A DNA stretch of 64,000 nt from Phycisphaerae bacterium (GCA_012744475.1 JAAYBV010000067.1:124001-188000), one strand, 5' to 3'. Shown: positions 10,587 to 20,865, counted from the first letter of the stretch. Notes: generated by a model from the sequence alone, not told the origin. Numbers and translations are program-made.

Positions 10587-11528
10587 TCAAGCGAACGACA
10601 ACCCCAGCTCTCGCGCGACCGACCGAATGTGCGCGGCCGCCTGCTCGTATTCCTCGGCACTCGGAAGGTGTTCGAGCATCAGAGGCACGCCGGGCAGCTT
10701 GTTCAGCTCTCGCAGGAACGTCGCGTAGTCGAGCCCGCCCTGGCCGGGACGCACCTCGTCGAGATGGGTCGTCAGCTTCGGATGCAGAACGATGTCCTTG
10801 GCATGACAGCTCTTGATGTAAGGCCCGAGCTTCTCGAAGCACTCGACGACGAGCTTGCCGTTTCCATAGTATCGCTGCGGACTGCACACGAGATTCACCG
10901 GGTCCAGATGCGCCGCGAAACGTTCGCGATCGATCGCCTTGATCAGACGAACGTAGGAATCTGCCGAATCCGGATAGGCCCAGGGCATCGTCTCCAGGGC
11001 GAACCACGTCCGCGTGGGCTTGACGTCGTCGATGATCCCGCGCGTCGTCTCGACGATCATGTCGAACGTCTCTTCCGTGAGATTCTCGGCCGCCGGGCCG
11101 TCCCACTGCGTCCCGCGTGAGCCGGTGATGTTCACGCAGCACCGGGCTCCGATTCGGTCTGCCAGAGCCAGTTGCTGACGGCATTTCTCCAACGCGGCCT
11201 TGCGCTTCTCCTCATCGGGACTGATCGGGTTGCTCCAGGCCCCCACTTCCGCAATGATGATGTCTGCCTTCTGAGCCGCCCGTTCATAGGCCTTCACCAC
11301 CTCGTCGGCGGCCTCGACGCCCACAGGGCAGTATGCGGCGCTGTACCCCAGCTTTCTGACCGCCCGGACCCACCCCTCGGGGTCCTGATACTTCTCGAAC
11401 ACCGGCCCACCGAGCCTCAGACCCCCGCGAGCCGCACCCGACGCCCGCGAGCCCAGATACAGCGAGGCCATCCCCGCCAGAGACATCCCCAGCAAATCCC
11501 GCCGTGATACTGCGTCGCCGCCGTCCAT
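10587..11528 (-). CDS. Sugar phosphate isomerase/epimerase, Tat-exported
   Basis: SRRDLLGMSLAGMASLYLGSRASGA; TIM-barrel isomerase pattern; SD gaaggagg upstream of ATG at 11528. Confidence 0.88.
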   Translation of the reverse strand: MDGGDAVSRRDLLGMSLAGMASLYLGSRASGAARGGLRLGGPVFEKYQDPEGWVRAVRKLGYSAAYCPVGVEAADEVVKAYERAAQKADIIIAEVGAWSNPISPDEEKRKAALEKCRQQLALADRIGARCCVNITGSRGTQWDGPAAENLTEETFDMIVETTRGIIDDVKPTRTWFALETMPWAYPDSADSYVRLIKAIDRERFAAHLDPVNLVCSPQRYYGNGKLVVECFEKLGPYIKSCHAKDIVLHPKLTTHLDEVRPGQGGLDYATFLRELNKLPGVPLMLEHLPSAEEYEQAAAHIRSVARELGLSFA

Positions 11529-11661
11529 CGCTTCTGCCTCCTTCACACGGGTGCATTTCTACTGCCCGAACCGAGGTGGTCCCGGCGAAAGTCGCTTCAG
11601 TGTAACCTAATCGCGATCCTGCGACAAGCCTGACTCGCAGGTGCGACGGCCGCGATAGGGG

Positions 11662-11691
11662 TTGACCTGCCGCCCACGGACGTGGTATCAT
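11662..11691 (+). promoter_or_regulatory. Putative sigma70 promoter (TTGACC-18-TATCAT) for the 11978 gene, implying a long (~280 nt) 5' leader
   Basis: Boxes at 11662-11667 and 11686-11691; hairpin cgtcccga-gatccg-tcgggacg at 11911-11932 within leader. Confidence 0.5.
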
Positions 11692-11977
11692 GTCTGCTGT
11701 GAAGGGTTGGGACTTGTGTGGGCGCCAAGTGCCTGGAGTAGGGCTCGTCATACTGCATCCCAGCCGTGGGAAGGTAGCATGTCTGGATTTTTCGGAGAAG
11801 GAAGCTCTCAGTGACGAGTAGTCTGCTCGATTTCCATCGCTGCACAATCCGGGCTTGGCGCAACGGCCGGCAGAGCCGAGTCCGCGCGCTAGTTGAAACT
11901 TGCGATATTCCGTCCCGAGATCCGTCGGGACGTGGAGTCCGAATCGACCGTGGTCTTGTGAAAAGGAGGGCTACAGC

Positions 11978-14233
11978 ATGCTCAGGCAACTGACTTTTTC
12001 AACGGCAGTCGTGGCGCTGCTGGTCGCATCGCAGGCCGTCCAGGCCGTCCATTTTGAGTTGCTGCCGACCTACGACACGTACGTCAGCAACGACGGCACG
12101 GAGGGCCCTACCACCAGCCACCAGACCGGCTCAGGGATGCACGTTCGTGATATCGCGGGCCGACGCCGCGTCGGGTATCTGACGTACGACCTCTCCGACG
12201 CCAAGGCGCAGGGCGCCTTCTTCTCCAACGTCAGCTTCAGCAACTACGGCCACGACACCGGAGAAATCAACGTCTACGGGATCATCGAAAGCCAGGAGGC
12301 GCTCGTCACCGGAGCGTTGACGTGGAGCGCTGCGCCAGGGGTCATGAACGACCCGATGCCGGCAGTCGATGCTGCAGTGGAGCTCGATCCGGCGGACCTG
12401 ACCGGCGTGCTGCTGACCTTTCCGGCCCCCGCCCGGGCGACCAGGGTGGCCACCGAAACCAGCGAGGCCCTTGCGGAGTTCCTCAACGGCGACACCAACG
12501 GATTCGTCGCCTTTCTGTTCGCCCCGGCCGCGGGCGGCAATGCGATCGTCCGCACCGTCGAGATGGGGGCCGAGGGCGGCACGCTGCTGGTATTCGACAT
12601 CGGCGGCCGCGCCTCGGCGGCCCGAAGCCCGTTTCCCGAAGATGGAGCCGCCGACGTCTATCGCGAGGCCGACCTGAGCTGGACGCCGGGAGGGTTCGCG
12701 GGCGCACACGACGTCTACCTCGGGACGGTCTTCGATGACGTCAACGACGCCAGCCGCACCGACCCGAGAGGCGTGCTCGTCAGTCAGGGGCAAGACGCCA
12801 ACACGTACGAGCCGGGCCGGCTCGAACTCGGCGGGACGTACTACTGGCGCATCGACGAAGTCAACGCAACACCCGACGCCACGGTCTTCAAAGGCCAGGT
12901 CTGGAGCTTCTCCGTCGAACCTCTGGCCTATGCGATTGAGAACATCATCGTCACCACCAACGGCACATCGGACGCGGGGTTCGGACCGGAGAACACGATC
13001 AACGGCTCGGGGCTCAACGACAGCGATCAGCATTCGATTCAGGAAACCGACATGTGGCTGGTCCCGCCCGGCGGCGATGACCTCATATGGATTCAGTACG
13101 AGTTCGACCGGGTCTATCAGTTGCACGAATTGTGGGTCTGGAACTACAACGTTCTGTTCGAGACGGTGCTCGGGTACGGCCTCAAGCTCGTCACGATAGA
13201 CTACTCCGCCGACGGAACGAATTGGACGACCTTCGGCGATGTCGAATTCGCCAAGGCCACCGCCAAGCCGGACTACGCCCACAACACCACCCTCGACATG
13301 GACGGGGCGGCCGCCCAATTCGTCCGCCTGACCATCAACAGCGGCTGGGGCGTCCTCGGATACTACGGCCTCAGCGAAGTGCGATTCCTTCACATCCCAG
13401 CCTTCGCGCGGCAGCCACAGCCGGCCAACGGCCAGATCGAGGTGGCGCCGGACGTCACCCTGCGATGGCGCGCGGGCCGTACCGCCGGCGTCCACGATGT
13501 CTATCTCGGCACCGATCCGCAGACCTTGTCCCTGATCGACACGGTGGCTCAGGACAGCATCGCGCCACAGGGCCTCGAATTTGGGACCACGTATTACTGG
13601 AGTGTCGACGAGGTGAACGAGGCCCAGACCGTGACTTCATGGCAAGGCGATCTCTGGAGCTTCTTGACGAAGGAGTTCGAGACGGTCGACGGCTTTGAGA
13701 GCTACACGGACGACATTGACGCCGGCACGACGATTTTCGACACCTGGCTCGATGGCTGGGTCAACAACACCGGCTCGACCGTGGGCTATCTCAATGCACC
13801 GTTTGCCGAGAGGACCATCGTCCATAGCGGTTCCCAGTCGATGCCTCTGGCCTACGACAACAGCGAATCGCCCTGGTACTCTGAGGCCCAGCGATCCTTC
13901 GACGCGTCCCAGGACTGGACGGCCTATGGCGCCGAGACCCTGCGACTGTACTTCCAGGGGGACGCGACGAATACGCCGCAGAACCTCTACGTCACGCTCG
14001 AGGACAGCGCCGGCCATACCGCGACCGTTAGCCATGTCGACCCTGACGCGATCCTGGCGACCGACTGGGTCGCGTGGGAGATCCCGCTGACCGAGTTCGC
14101 CGGTGTCAATCCGAGCCGAGTCGAGACAATCACTCTCGGCGTTGGCAGTCGCACCAGCCCGACGGCGGGTGGCACTGGAATCGTCTATATCGACGACATC
14201 GGCTTCGGAAGACCGGCGACCGCCGAGCCATAG
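11978..14233 (+). CDS. Secreted modular protein: N-terminal DNRLRE/CBM96-like domain, discoidin (F5/8 type C)-like domain, C-terminal beta-sandwich
   Basis: MLRQLTFSTAVVALLVASQAVQAVHFELLPTYDTYVSNDG; repeated HDVYLGT modules; INGSGLND...WIQYEFDRVYQLHELWVWNYN; SD aaaggaggg. Confidence 0.85.
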   Translation: MLRQLTFSTAVVALLVASQAVQAVHFELLPTYDTYVSNDGTEGPTTSHQTGSGMHVRDIAGRRRVGYLTYDLSDAKAQGAFFSNVSFSNYGHDTGEINVYGIIESQEALVTGALTWSAAPGVMNDPMPAVDAAVELDPADLTGVLLTFPAPARATRVATETSEALAEFLNGDTNGFVAFLFAPAAGGNAIVRTVEMGAEGGTLLVFDIGGRASAARSPFPEDGAADVYREADLSWTPGGFAGAHDVYLGTVFDDVNDASRTDPRGVLVSQGQDANTYEPGRLELGGTYYWRIDEVNATPDATVFKGQVWSFSVEPLAYAIENIIVTTNGTSDAGFGPENTINGSGLNDSDQHSIQETDMWLVPPGGDDLIWIQYEFDRVYQLHELWVWNYNVLFETVLGYGLKLVTIDYSADGTNWTTFGDVEFAKATAKPDYAHNTTLDMDGAAAQFVRLTINSGWGVLGYYGLSEVRFLHIPAFARQPQPANGQIEVAPDVTLRWRAGRTAGVHDVYLGTDPQTLSLIDTVAQDSIAPQGLEFGTTYYWSVDEVNEAQTVTSWQGDLWSFLTKEFETVDGFESYTDDIDAGTTIFDTWLDGWVNNTGSTVGYLNAPFAERTIVHSGSQSMPLAYDNSESPWYSEAQRSFDASQDWTAYGAETLRLYFQGDATNTPQNLYVTLEDSAGHTATVSHVDPDAILATDWVAWEIPLTEFAGVNPSRVETITLGVGSRTSPTAGGTGIVYIDDIGFGRPATAEP

Positions 14234-14295
14234 GCTGCGCGCGACGTCCATGTCATCGCGTAAGGACCTTTGATCCTTGGTGAAGGAGGACATTG

Positions 14296-17115
14296 ATGAG
14301 TAGGGCACTGGTTCACGTGGGCCTGGTGGCCTTGGCACTGGGATTTGTCTGCCGTCAAGCGGCTGCGGTGCCGCTTCAGCAGGACGGCGGAATCAACGGA
14401 ATCGTGTCGGTGGAAGCCGAGCATTTCGACGACAACGTCATGCAGAGCAGCGCCCAATGGAAGCAAGTCGGACCGACCGGCGGCTTCACCGGCGTCGCCG
14501 GCATGCAGGTCACCGGACTGGCCCAGATCAACGAGGGCTATTCCGCCACAAGCCCCCGACTGGACTATCAGATCAGCTTCGTCAAGACGGGCACGCACTA
14601 CGTCTGGCTCCGCGGCTGGGGCAACGGCGGAGGCGACGACTCCTGCCACACCGGCCTGGACGGCGAGGAGATCGACACGTGCGACCGCATGCAGGGCTGG
14701 AACCTCAACTACACGTGGTCCAACAGCTCGATGGACGGTCCGCGATCCACCTTCGAAGTCACGAGCGTCGGCATCCATACGTTCAACCTCTGGATGCGAG
14801 AGGATGGGCTGATCATCGACAAGATCGTCCTGACAACCAACCCGGACTATGTCCCGACCGATGACGGCCCTGCTGAGAACCCGCGCGGCATTCCGGCGTT
14901 TGCCACTGCCCCCAGCCCGGCGGACGGCGCCGTCGATGTCCCACGAGATGTTGGCTTGGCGTGGAATCCCGGACCGTCCATCGCGGCGCATGATGTGTAC
15001 TTTGGAGCGGTGTTCGACGACGTGAACTCCGCTACCCGAGCCAACCCCCTCGGGGTGCTGGTCAGCCAGGGCCAGACGGCTACGACCTATGCGTTGGCTG
15101 CCGCCGCGCCGGGACTCGATCTGGAGACAACCTACTACTGGCGAATCGATGAAGTCAGCGCGGCCCCGGAGAGCACCATCGTCAAAGGCGGCGTCTGGAG
15201 ATTCACCACTGAGCCGTTCGTGTACCCGATCCAGAATATCATGGTGTCAGCTTCCGGCTTTCAAGCCGATTACAGGCCCGAAAACACCATCAACGGCTCT
15301 GGACTGGACGCCGACGACCTGCACTCGGCGGACCAGGAGGACATGTGGCTCGTCGATTCGCAACAGGCCGGACCCGTCTGGATCCAGTATGAGTTCGACC
15401 GAGTCTACAAACTCCAGGAGCTATGGGTCTGGAACTACAACGTGATCTTCGAGGCCGTCATCGGCTATGGGTTCAAGGATGTCACGATCGAGTACTCCAC
15501 CGACGGCGCGGAATGGACGGCGCTGGCCGACGTTCCGTTTGCCAGGGCGCCGGCCAGCGCCGGCTATGCCCACAACACGACCGTGGACCTGGCGGGCATC
15601 GCTGCGAAGTACGTCCGTCTGACGCCCGGTAGCAACTGGGGCGGCCTGGTTGCGCAGTACGGCCTCAGCGAGGTCCGCTTCTACTACATTCCCGCCCACC
15701 CGCGCCAGCCGCAACCGGCTGACGGCCTGACCGAGGTGGACCCCGACGTCGTCCTCACCTGGCGGGCGGGCCGGGAGGCAGCCTTTCACGAAGTCCACTT
15801 CGGTAGCGATATGGACGGGGTCGCCGACGGGACGGCCCTGATCGATACGATCGAGGTCGCCAGATGCGACCCCGGCGCGCTCGACTTCGGGACCACGTAC
15901 TACTGGAAGGTCGTGGAGGTCAACGAAGCGGGCAGTCCATCCGCATGGGAAGGCGATCTCTGGAGTTTCTCCACGAGGCGGTACGCCGCCGTGGACGACT
16001 TCGAAAGCTACACCGACGACGTCGACGCCGGCACGACAATCTTCGACACCTGGATCGACGGCTGGGTCAACGACACCGGCTCGACGGTCGGCTACTTCGA
16101 TGCTCCGTTCGCAGAGAAGACCATCGTCCATGGCGGCAAGCAGTCGATGCCCCTGGCCTATGATAATGCCGGTTCGCCCTGGTACTCTGAGACAGAGCGC
16201 GTCTTTGACGCACCCCAGGACTGGACCGTCCACGGCGCCAACACTCTGGTCGTCCACTTCCAGGGACGTCCGAGCGCCTTCGTGGAGTTGGCCTCGGGTC
16301 ACATCATTATGGGTGCGGCCGGCGTGGACATCTGGGAGGCGGCCGATGAGTTCCGCTTCGCTTACAAACGGCTCAACGGAAACGGCTCGATCGTCGCGCG
16401 TGTCGAGAGCGTGGTCGACACCGACCCCTGGGTCAAGACCGGCGTGATGATTCGCGCAAGCCTGGCTCCGGGCGCTCCGTTCGCCGCTGTCTATATGACA
16501 GGCAGCAACGGCGTCCGCTACCAGGGGAGGCTGGCTATCAATGAGGCCGCCACAAGTGACACATCGGTGGCCACCCCGGAACAGATCGCCCTGCGCGAGC
16601 CTGTTTGGATCAAACTCGAGCGCAGCGGCAGTGTCTTCAACGGCTACTACTCGACCGACGGCCAGAGCTGGACGGCGATGTCATGGAACCCGCAGACGAT
16701 CACCATGGCTGCCGACGTCTATGTCGGCCTGGCGGCATGCAGCCACAGCGCGGGCGTTCTGACAACGGTCGAATTCTCCGGCGTACAGACAACCGGCAAC
16801 GTCGCCGGCGGGTGGACAGTCGAGACGATCGGTCCCGAGCAGCCGGAAGGCAATTCCCCCGATAGACTCTACGTAACCGTCAAGGACGCCGCCGGCAAGA
16901 CGAAGACGGTATATCATCCATCCGGCGAGATGACGACCCTTCTGGCCGGCTGGAACCAGTGGCAGATTTCGTTCGACGACCTGACGGGCATCGACCTCGG
17001 CAGGGTCTCCGCGATGGACATCGGCATCGGCAACCGTGACAATCCGGCCGCAGGCGGCGCGGGCCTGATCTACATCGACGACATCGCCTTCGGCAAAGCC
17101 GCCTCGGCGGAATAG
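14296..17115 (+). CDS. Secreted modular protein paralogous to the upstream gene: carbohydrate-binding-like N-terminus, discoidin-like domain, DUF1349/LamG-like insertion
   Basis: SD aaggagga; INGSGLDADDLHSADQEDMWLVDSQQAGPVWIQYEFDRVYKLQELWVWNYN closely matches the upstream protein. Confidence 0.85.
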   Translation: MSRALVHVGLVALALGFVCRQAAAVPLQQDGGINGIVSVEAEHFDDNVMQSSAQWKQVGPTGGFTGVAGMQVTGLAQINEGYSATSPRLDYQISFVKTGTHYVWLRGWGNGGGDDSCHTGLDGEEIDTCDRMQGWNLNYTWSNSSMDGPRSTFEVTSVGIHTFNLWMREDGLIIDKIVLTTNPDYVPTDDGPAENPRGIPAFATAPSPADGAVDVPRDVGLAWNPGPSIAAHDVYFGAVFDDVNSATRANPLGVLVSQGQTATTYALAAAAPGLDLETTYYWRIDEVSAAPESTIVKGGVWRFTTEPFVYPIQNIMVSASGFQADYRPENTINGSGLDADDLHSADQEDMWLVDSQQAGPVWIQYEFDRVYKLQELWVWNYNVIFEAVIGYGFKDVTIEYSTDGAEWTALADVPFARAPASAGYAHNTTVDLAGIAAKYVRLTPGSNWGGLVAQYGLSEVRFYYIPAHPRQPQPADGLTEVDPDVVLTWRAGREAAFHEVHFGSDMDGVADGTALIDTIEVARCDPGALDFGTTYYWKVVEVNEAGSPSAWEGDLWSFSTRRYAAVDDFESYTDDVDAGTTIFDTWIDGWVNDTGSTVGYFDAPFAEKTIVHGGKQSMPLAYDNAGSPWYSETERVFDAPQDWTVHGANTLVVHFQGRPSAFVELASGHIIMGAAGVDIWEAADEFRFAYKRLNGNGSIVARVESVVDTDPWVKTGVMIRASLAPGAPFAAVYMTGSNGVRYQGRLAINEAATSDTSVATPEQIALREPVWIKLERSGSVFNGYYSTDGQSWTAMSWNPQTITMAADVYVGLAACSHSAGVLTTVEFSGVQTTGNVAGGWTVETIGPEQPEGNSPDRLYVTVKDAAGKTKTVYHPSGEMTTLLAGWNQWQISFDDLTGIDLGRVSAMDIGIGNRDNPAAGGAGLIYIDDIAFGKAASAE

Positions 17116-17150
17116 TCGGACGACCGGAGCAGGCAACCGACATATGTTCA

Positions 17151-17190
17151 AGGGGCTGCAATCCACGGATTGCAGCCCCTTTCCCTTTTT
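17151..17190 (+). terminator. Rho-independent terminator
   Basis: aggggctgcaatcc-ac-ggattgcagcccct (14-bp perfect stem) followed by ttcccttttt. Confidence 0.93.
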
Positions 17191-17233
17191 CTGCACGCCG
17201 GTCAATGCCGACTTCGGCTAGGATCGCAAGACC

Positions 17234-18469
17234 TCACTCATGGACGTAGAAGGCGATTCCCTCATAGATGTAGACGCCGCGATGGTCTTTGAGAAACTTG
17301 TCTCTCTCCGACTCACTGATCGTGTAGAAATGGGCCGTCTTGACATCGCTCCAGAACCGATAGACGGGCCTGGCCCCGTAGGGCTGGCGTCCCTCCTGGT
17401 ACGCGTAGAAACCGATGCCCTCATAGGTCCATATCTTCTTGTACTCGCGGAGCAGCTTGTTCTTCTCGGTCTCGCTGATGGTGTAGAAGTGGCTCTGTGT
17501 CACATCGGACCAGAAGCGATACACCGGCGACAGCGACGAGGTAAACGGCGTCTTCGCCGCTTTGAAGGCGGTCCCTTCAAACCGCCAGACATCGGAATAG
17601 CTCTTGATCAGCTTGTCCCTCTCCGCCTTGCTGATGGTGTAGAAGTGCGACTGCGTGACAGGCGACCAGAATCGGTAGACCTCGCTGAGCCGTGGCGTCG
17701 CCAGACTGCCCGTGACCACCATGAAGTTGTCGAAATAGGCCTGGCCGGAGCCGATGGGCGTGAGGTTCGAGCCCCCTTCCAGGGCGACGGTCACGCGGCC
17801 GGCGGCCCACACGCCCCGGACGAAGCGACGGACCGTCGTCCAGGCGTTGGCGGCTCCGTATCCCTTGTCGCTGAAGTACAGCTCATCGAGACCGGCATTG
17901 TACGAAAGGTACAGTATCCCGTTGCTCTGGCTCCTGCTGGTGAACTGGCTTCGCGTCACCGCCTCGTCCATCGCCTCGTACCAGAAGTAGGAGAATCCCT
18001 TGTCGCTTCCGACGCCAAACGTGATGCGCTGTACGTCGCGATCGGCGACATCGGGAACCAACACGAGCGCAAGCCAGGTGGCGTCGTCGGAGGCGACCGC
18101 GTGGCGGAAATCCACCTGCAGGGAGAAATCGCGTCCGGTGTCAAGCCCCCAGTCATCGGCTACGTAGCGGGCCGACGCCCATTGGCTTTTCGATGTGCTT
18201 CGCAGTTCGAGCCGTTGGCGCGTCTCGGCCAGCCAGCAGTTGGCCAGATCGTCCGCACCGAGCCACCACAAGGACCCGATCTGATTGTCGCTGAAGAAGT
18301 CCGAAGGCAGGCACAGATCGCCCTCGCCCGTGCCGCCACACAGATAGTCCCCCACCGGCAGAAGTTCTTCGCTTGCGAATACGAGACCGTCGGCCTGCAC
18401 CGGTGCGCCAAGGCAGACTATCGCCCACGCCACCGTCGCCCACACCCCACAGATTCTCCGCCATTCCAT
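17234..18469 (-). CDS. Secreted protein with three C-terminal DUF5648-type repeats
   Basis: Three repeats: VYRFWSPVTQSHFYTISKAERDKL / VYRFWSDVTQSHFYTISETEKNKL / VYRFWSDVKTAHFYTISESERDKF; signal peptide; SD aaggagg. Confidence 0.85.
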   Translation of the reverse strand: MEWRRICGVWATVAWAIVCLGAPVQADGLVFASEELLPVGDYLCGGTGEGDLCLPSDFFSDNQIGSLWWLGADDLANCWLAETRQRLELRSTSKSQWASARYVADDWGLDTGRDFSLQVDFRHAVASDDATWLALVLVPDVADRDVQRITFGVGSDKGFSYFWYEAMDEAVTRSQFTSRSQSNGILYLSYNAGLDELYFSDKGYGAANAWTTVRRFVRGVWAAGRVTVALEGGSNLTPIGSGQAYFDNFMVVTGSLATPRLSEVYRFWSPVTQSHFYTISKAERDKLIKSYSDVWRFEGTAFKAAKTPFTSSLSPVYRFWSDVTQSHFYTISETEKNKLLREYKKIWTYEGIGFYAYQEGRQPYGARPVYRFWSDVKTAHFYTISESERDKFLKDHRGVYIYEGIAFYVHE

Positions 18470-18831
18470 TGTTCGTCCTCCTTGCTCCGTACTCCAACCC
18501 TTCCGTGGTTTCTCAACCTGGCGCGTTTCCTGGGACGCCGAGCCCGTTGCCGGTCACAGACCGTGCAACCGGACAGCGGGAACAGGTTGAACAATGCATC
18601 GCAATATGCAGCCGGATGTGTCCCCCGAACTTGGCCACCGTGTCCATCTCACTCGACACTCTGCATTGCCCATACTCTACCGCAGCAAGGGCCCGGAACG
18701 CAAGCTTTTTCTGCCTGCGAATCCGCGCCCGTGTTTGACGCTCGGAAGGTTCCGTGCTAACATGCCGGTCGAGCAGTTCGGCATTCAACGGATTGAACTC
18801 GCGGCTCCAGGTCGCAGGAGGTAAGACACCG

Positions 18832-20865
18832 ATGAAACTGCAACGCCTTCAGGTGAAGAACTTCCGTTGCATCGAGGACTCGACGGAATTCACGATCTGC
18901 CCGGTAACCTGCCTGGTCGGCAAGAACGGCGCAGGCAAGACTTCGCTCCTCGAAGCCCTTTACAAGCTCAACCCTGACGTCCGCGAACTGGCCGCGTTCG
19001 ACGTCCTCATGGAGTATCCGCGGGCGCGCCGCCGGCAGTATCAGAGACAGTCCGGGGCGGAACCCGACGATGCGTTGATCGCCACGTGGGAACTGGAGGA
19101 TGCGGACGTCGCCCGGCTGGAGGAGGTCCTCGGCGCCGGAGCGGTCCAGTCCAAAGCCGTCGGGATACGCAAGGGCTACTATCCCGAGCGCCATTGGACC
19201 GGTGCGATCACGCCGACGATCGACACGCAGGACGGTCAAATGGGAGAAACAGGGCCTGCGGAACCCCTATCCTCTGCACCCTCCGACGCACAACCGCAGG
19301 AGGCCAACGACGCCTTCTACGAACAGCACGTGGCGAAGCTGCTGCCCAAGCTGCTGTACTTCTCCGAATGGCACATGATGCAGGGCCGCATCGCAATCGA
19401 CGCCCTTCTGCACCGCAAACAGAAAGGAGAGCTGAGCGGGCCGGACCGGGTCTTCCTGGCCCTGCTGGAGCTGGGCGGAACCAGCGTCGAGGCCATCAGC
19501 CGCATTGAGCGGTCGGAGGAGCTGATTGCCGACCTCGAAGACGCCGCCCGGCCGGTGACCGATGAGATCGGACGCTTCTGGACCCAGGAACGCGACCTGA
19601 GGGTCAGCTTTCACCTGTATCCGGGCCGGCCGCAGGACCCCTCTCCTTTCGATCGCGGCCTGATCTTCGAAACCCGTATCGTCAACACCCGCACGAACCT
19701 GTCGCTGAACTTCGAGGAGCGCAGCACCGGCTTCGTCTGGTTCTTCTCCTTCCTGGTCTGGTACGCCGACGTGCGAAAGCGGTACGGCGACAACCTGCTG
19801 ATCCTGCTGGACGACCCGGGCCTCGGCCTGCACGCCAAGGCCCAGTGGGACCTGATGCGGTATGTCAACGAGCGGCTGGCCCCCCATTACCAGATCCTCT
19901 ACACCACGCACTCGCCGTTCATGATCGACCCGGACCGGATGGCCTGGGTGCGGACCGTGGAGGACATCACGGACCAGACGCCACACGGCGAGCCGAAGCC
20001 CCTTGGCACGAAGGTCGGAGACAAGGTCCTCAGCACGAATCACGACACCCTCCTGCCCCTCCAGGCTTCGCTGGGCTACCGGATCATGCAGGACATGGCC
20101 GGCGGCAAGCGATTGCTGCTGGTGGAAAAGCCCGCCGACGTGATTTATCTGAACTGGTTCTCCGCAAGGCTAAAGCAGAGCGGACGGCGGGGGCTCGACC
20201 CGGCCTGGACTCTCGTCCCCTGTGGCGACCTGGTCCGTCTGGCCACGCTGGTCGGTCTGCTGGCCAACGATGCGCGGGACTTCGCGGTGCTGTTGAGCCT
20301 CTCCGAGCAGGACCCTGACGTGGTCAACCAGCGGGAACTGTCGCGGATGCTGGAGGCCTGCCGAACGTTTCCGCTGCGGCGATACGCCCGGCCGGTCGCC
20401 AGCACGATCGAGGACCTGATCGGAGCGCCCGCGTACCCGGCCCTGATCGATCTGTGCTACCGGCTGCCTCGCAAACAGAGGCTGGCGGGCACGCAGCTGA
20501 ACGCCGATGAAACGCCTATTCTCAAGACGATAGCCCTTCGCATGGACCAGCTCCGGTCGACGACGAGGTCTTTCGATCCGATGTTTCCGGCCGAGTACCT
20601 GCTCGGCATCGGCAACAGAAAGGCACGCAAGCTGCCCGGAATCCAGGAGGCTCTGTCCCGATTCGAAAACCTCTTTGCCGACCTCGATGCCCCCGTCCGC
20701 CCGCGAAGGCAGGATCAGTCCGCCACACCCGGAGAAGGCACACCCGCCCGCCAGTTGGCCGGATCGTTGCCGTGGGCCATCGAATCGATTCGGCGCAGCG
20801 ATGCGCCGCGCCCATCGGCCTCGGCGGGCCAGGGATCGATTCCACCGGCGAAGTCGTCGGGGTGA
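18832..20865 (+). CDS. AAA/ABC-type ATPase, OLD-like, with degenerate TOPRIM-like C-terminal region
   Basis: MKLQRLQVKNFRCIEDSTEFTICPVTCLVGKNGAGKTSLLEALYKLNP (Walker A); NLLILLDDPGLGLHAKAQ (Walker B/D-loop); ILYTTHSPFMID; then LLLVEKPADVIYL. Confidence 0.85.
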   Translation: MKLQRLQVKNFRCIEDSTEFTICPVTCLVGKNGAGKTSLLEALYKLNPDVRELAAFDVLMEYPRARRRQYQRQSGAEPDDALIATWELEDADVARLEEVLGAGAVQSKAVGIRKGYYPERHWTGAITPTIDTQDGQMGETGPAEPLSSAPSDAQPQEANDAFYEQHVAKLLPKLLYFSEWHMMQGRIAIDALLHRKQKGELSGPDRVFLALLELGGTSVEAISRIERSEELIADLEDAARPVTDEIGRFWTQERDLRVSFHLYPGRPQDPSPFDRGLIFETRIVNTRTNLSLNFEERSTGFVWFFSFLVWYADVRKRYGDNLLILLDDPGLGLHAKAQWDLMRYVNERLAPHYQILYTTHSPFMIDPDRMAWVRTVEDITDQTPHGEPKPLGTKVGDKVLSTNHDTLLPLQASLGYRIMQDMAGGKRLLLVEKPADVIYLNWFSARLKQSGRRGLDPAWTLVPCGDLVRLATLVGLLANDARDFAVLLSLSEQDPDVVNQRELSRMLEACRTFPLRRYARPVASTIEDLIGAPAYPALIDLCYRLPRKQRLAGTQLNADETPILKTIALRMDQLRSTTRSFDPMFPAEYLLGIGNRKARKLPGIQEALSRFENLFADLDAPVRPRRQDQSATPGEGTPARQLAGSLPWAIESIRRSDAPRPSASAGQGSIPPAKSSG

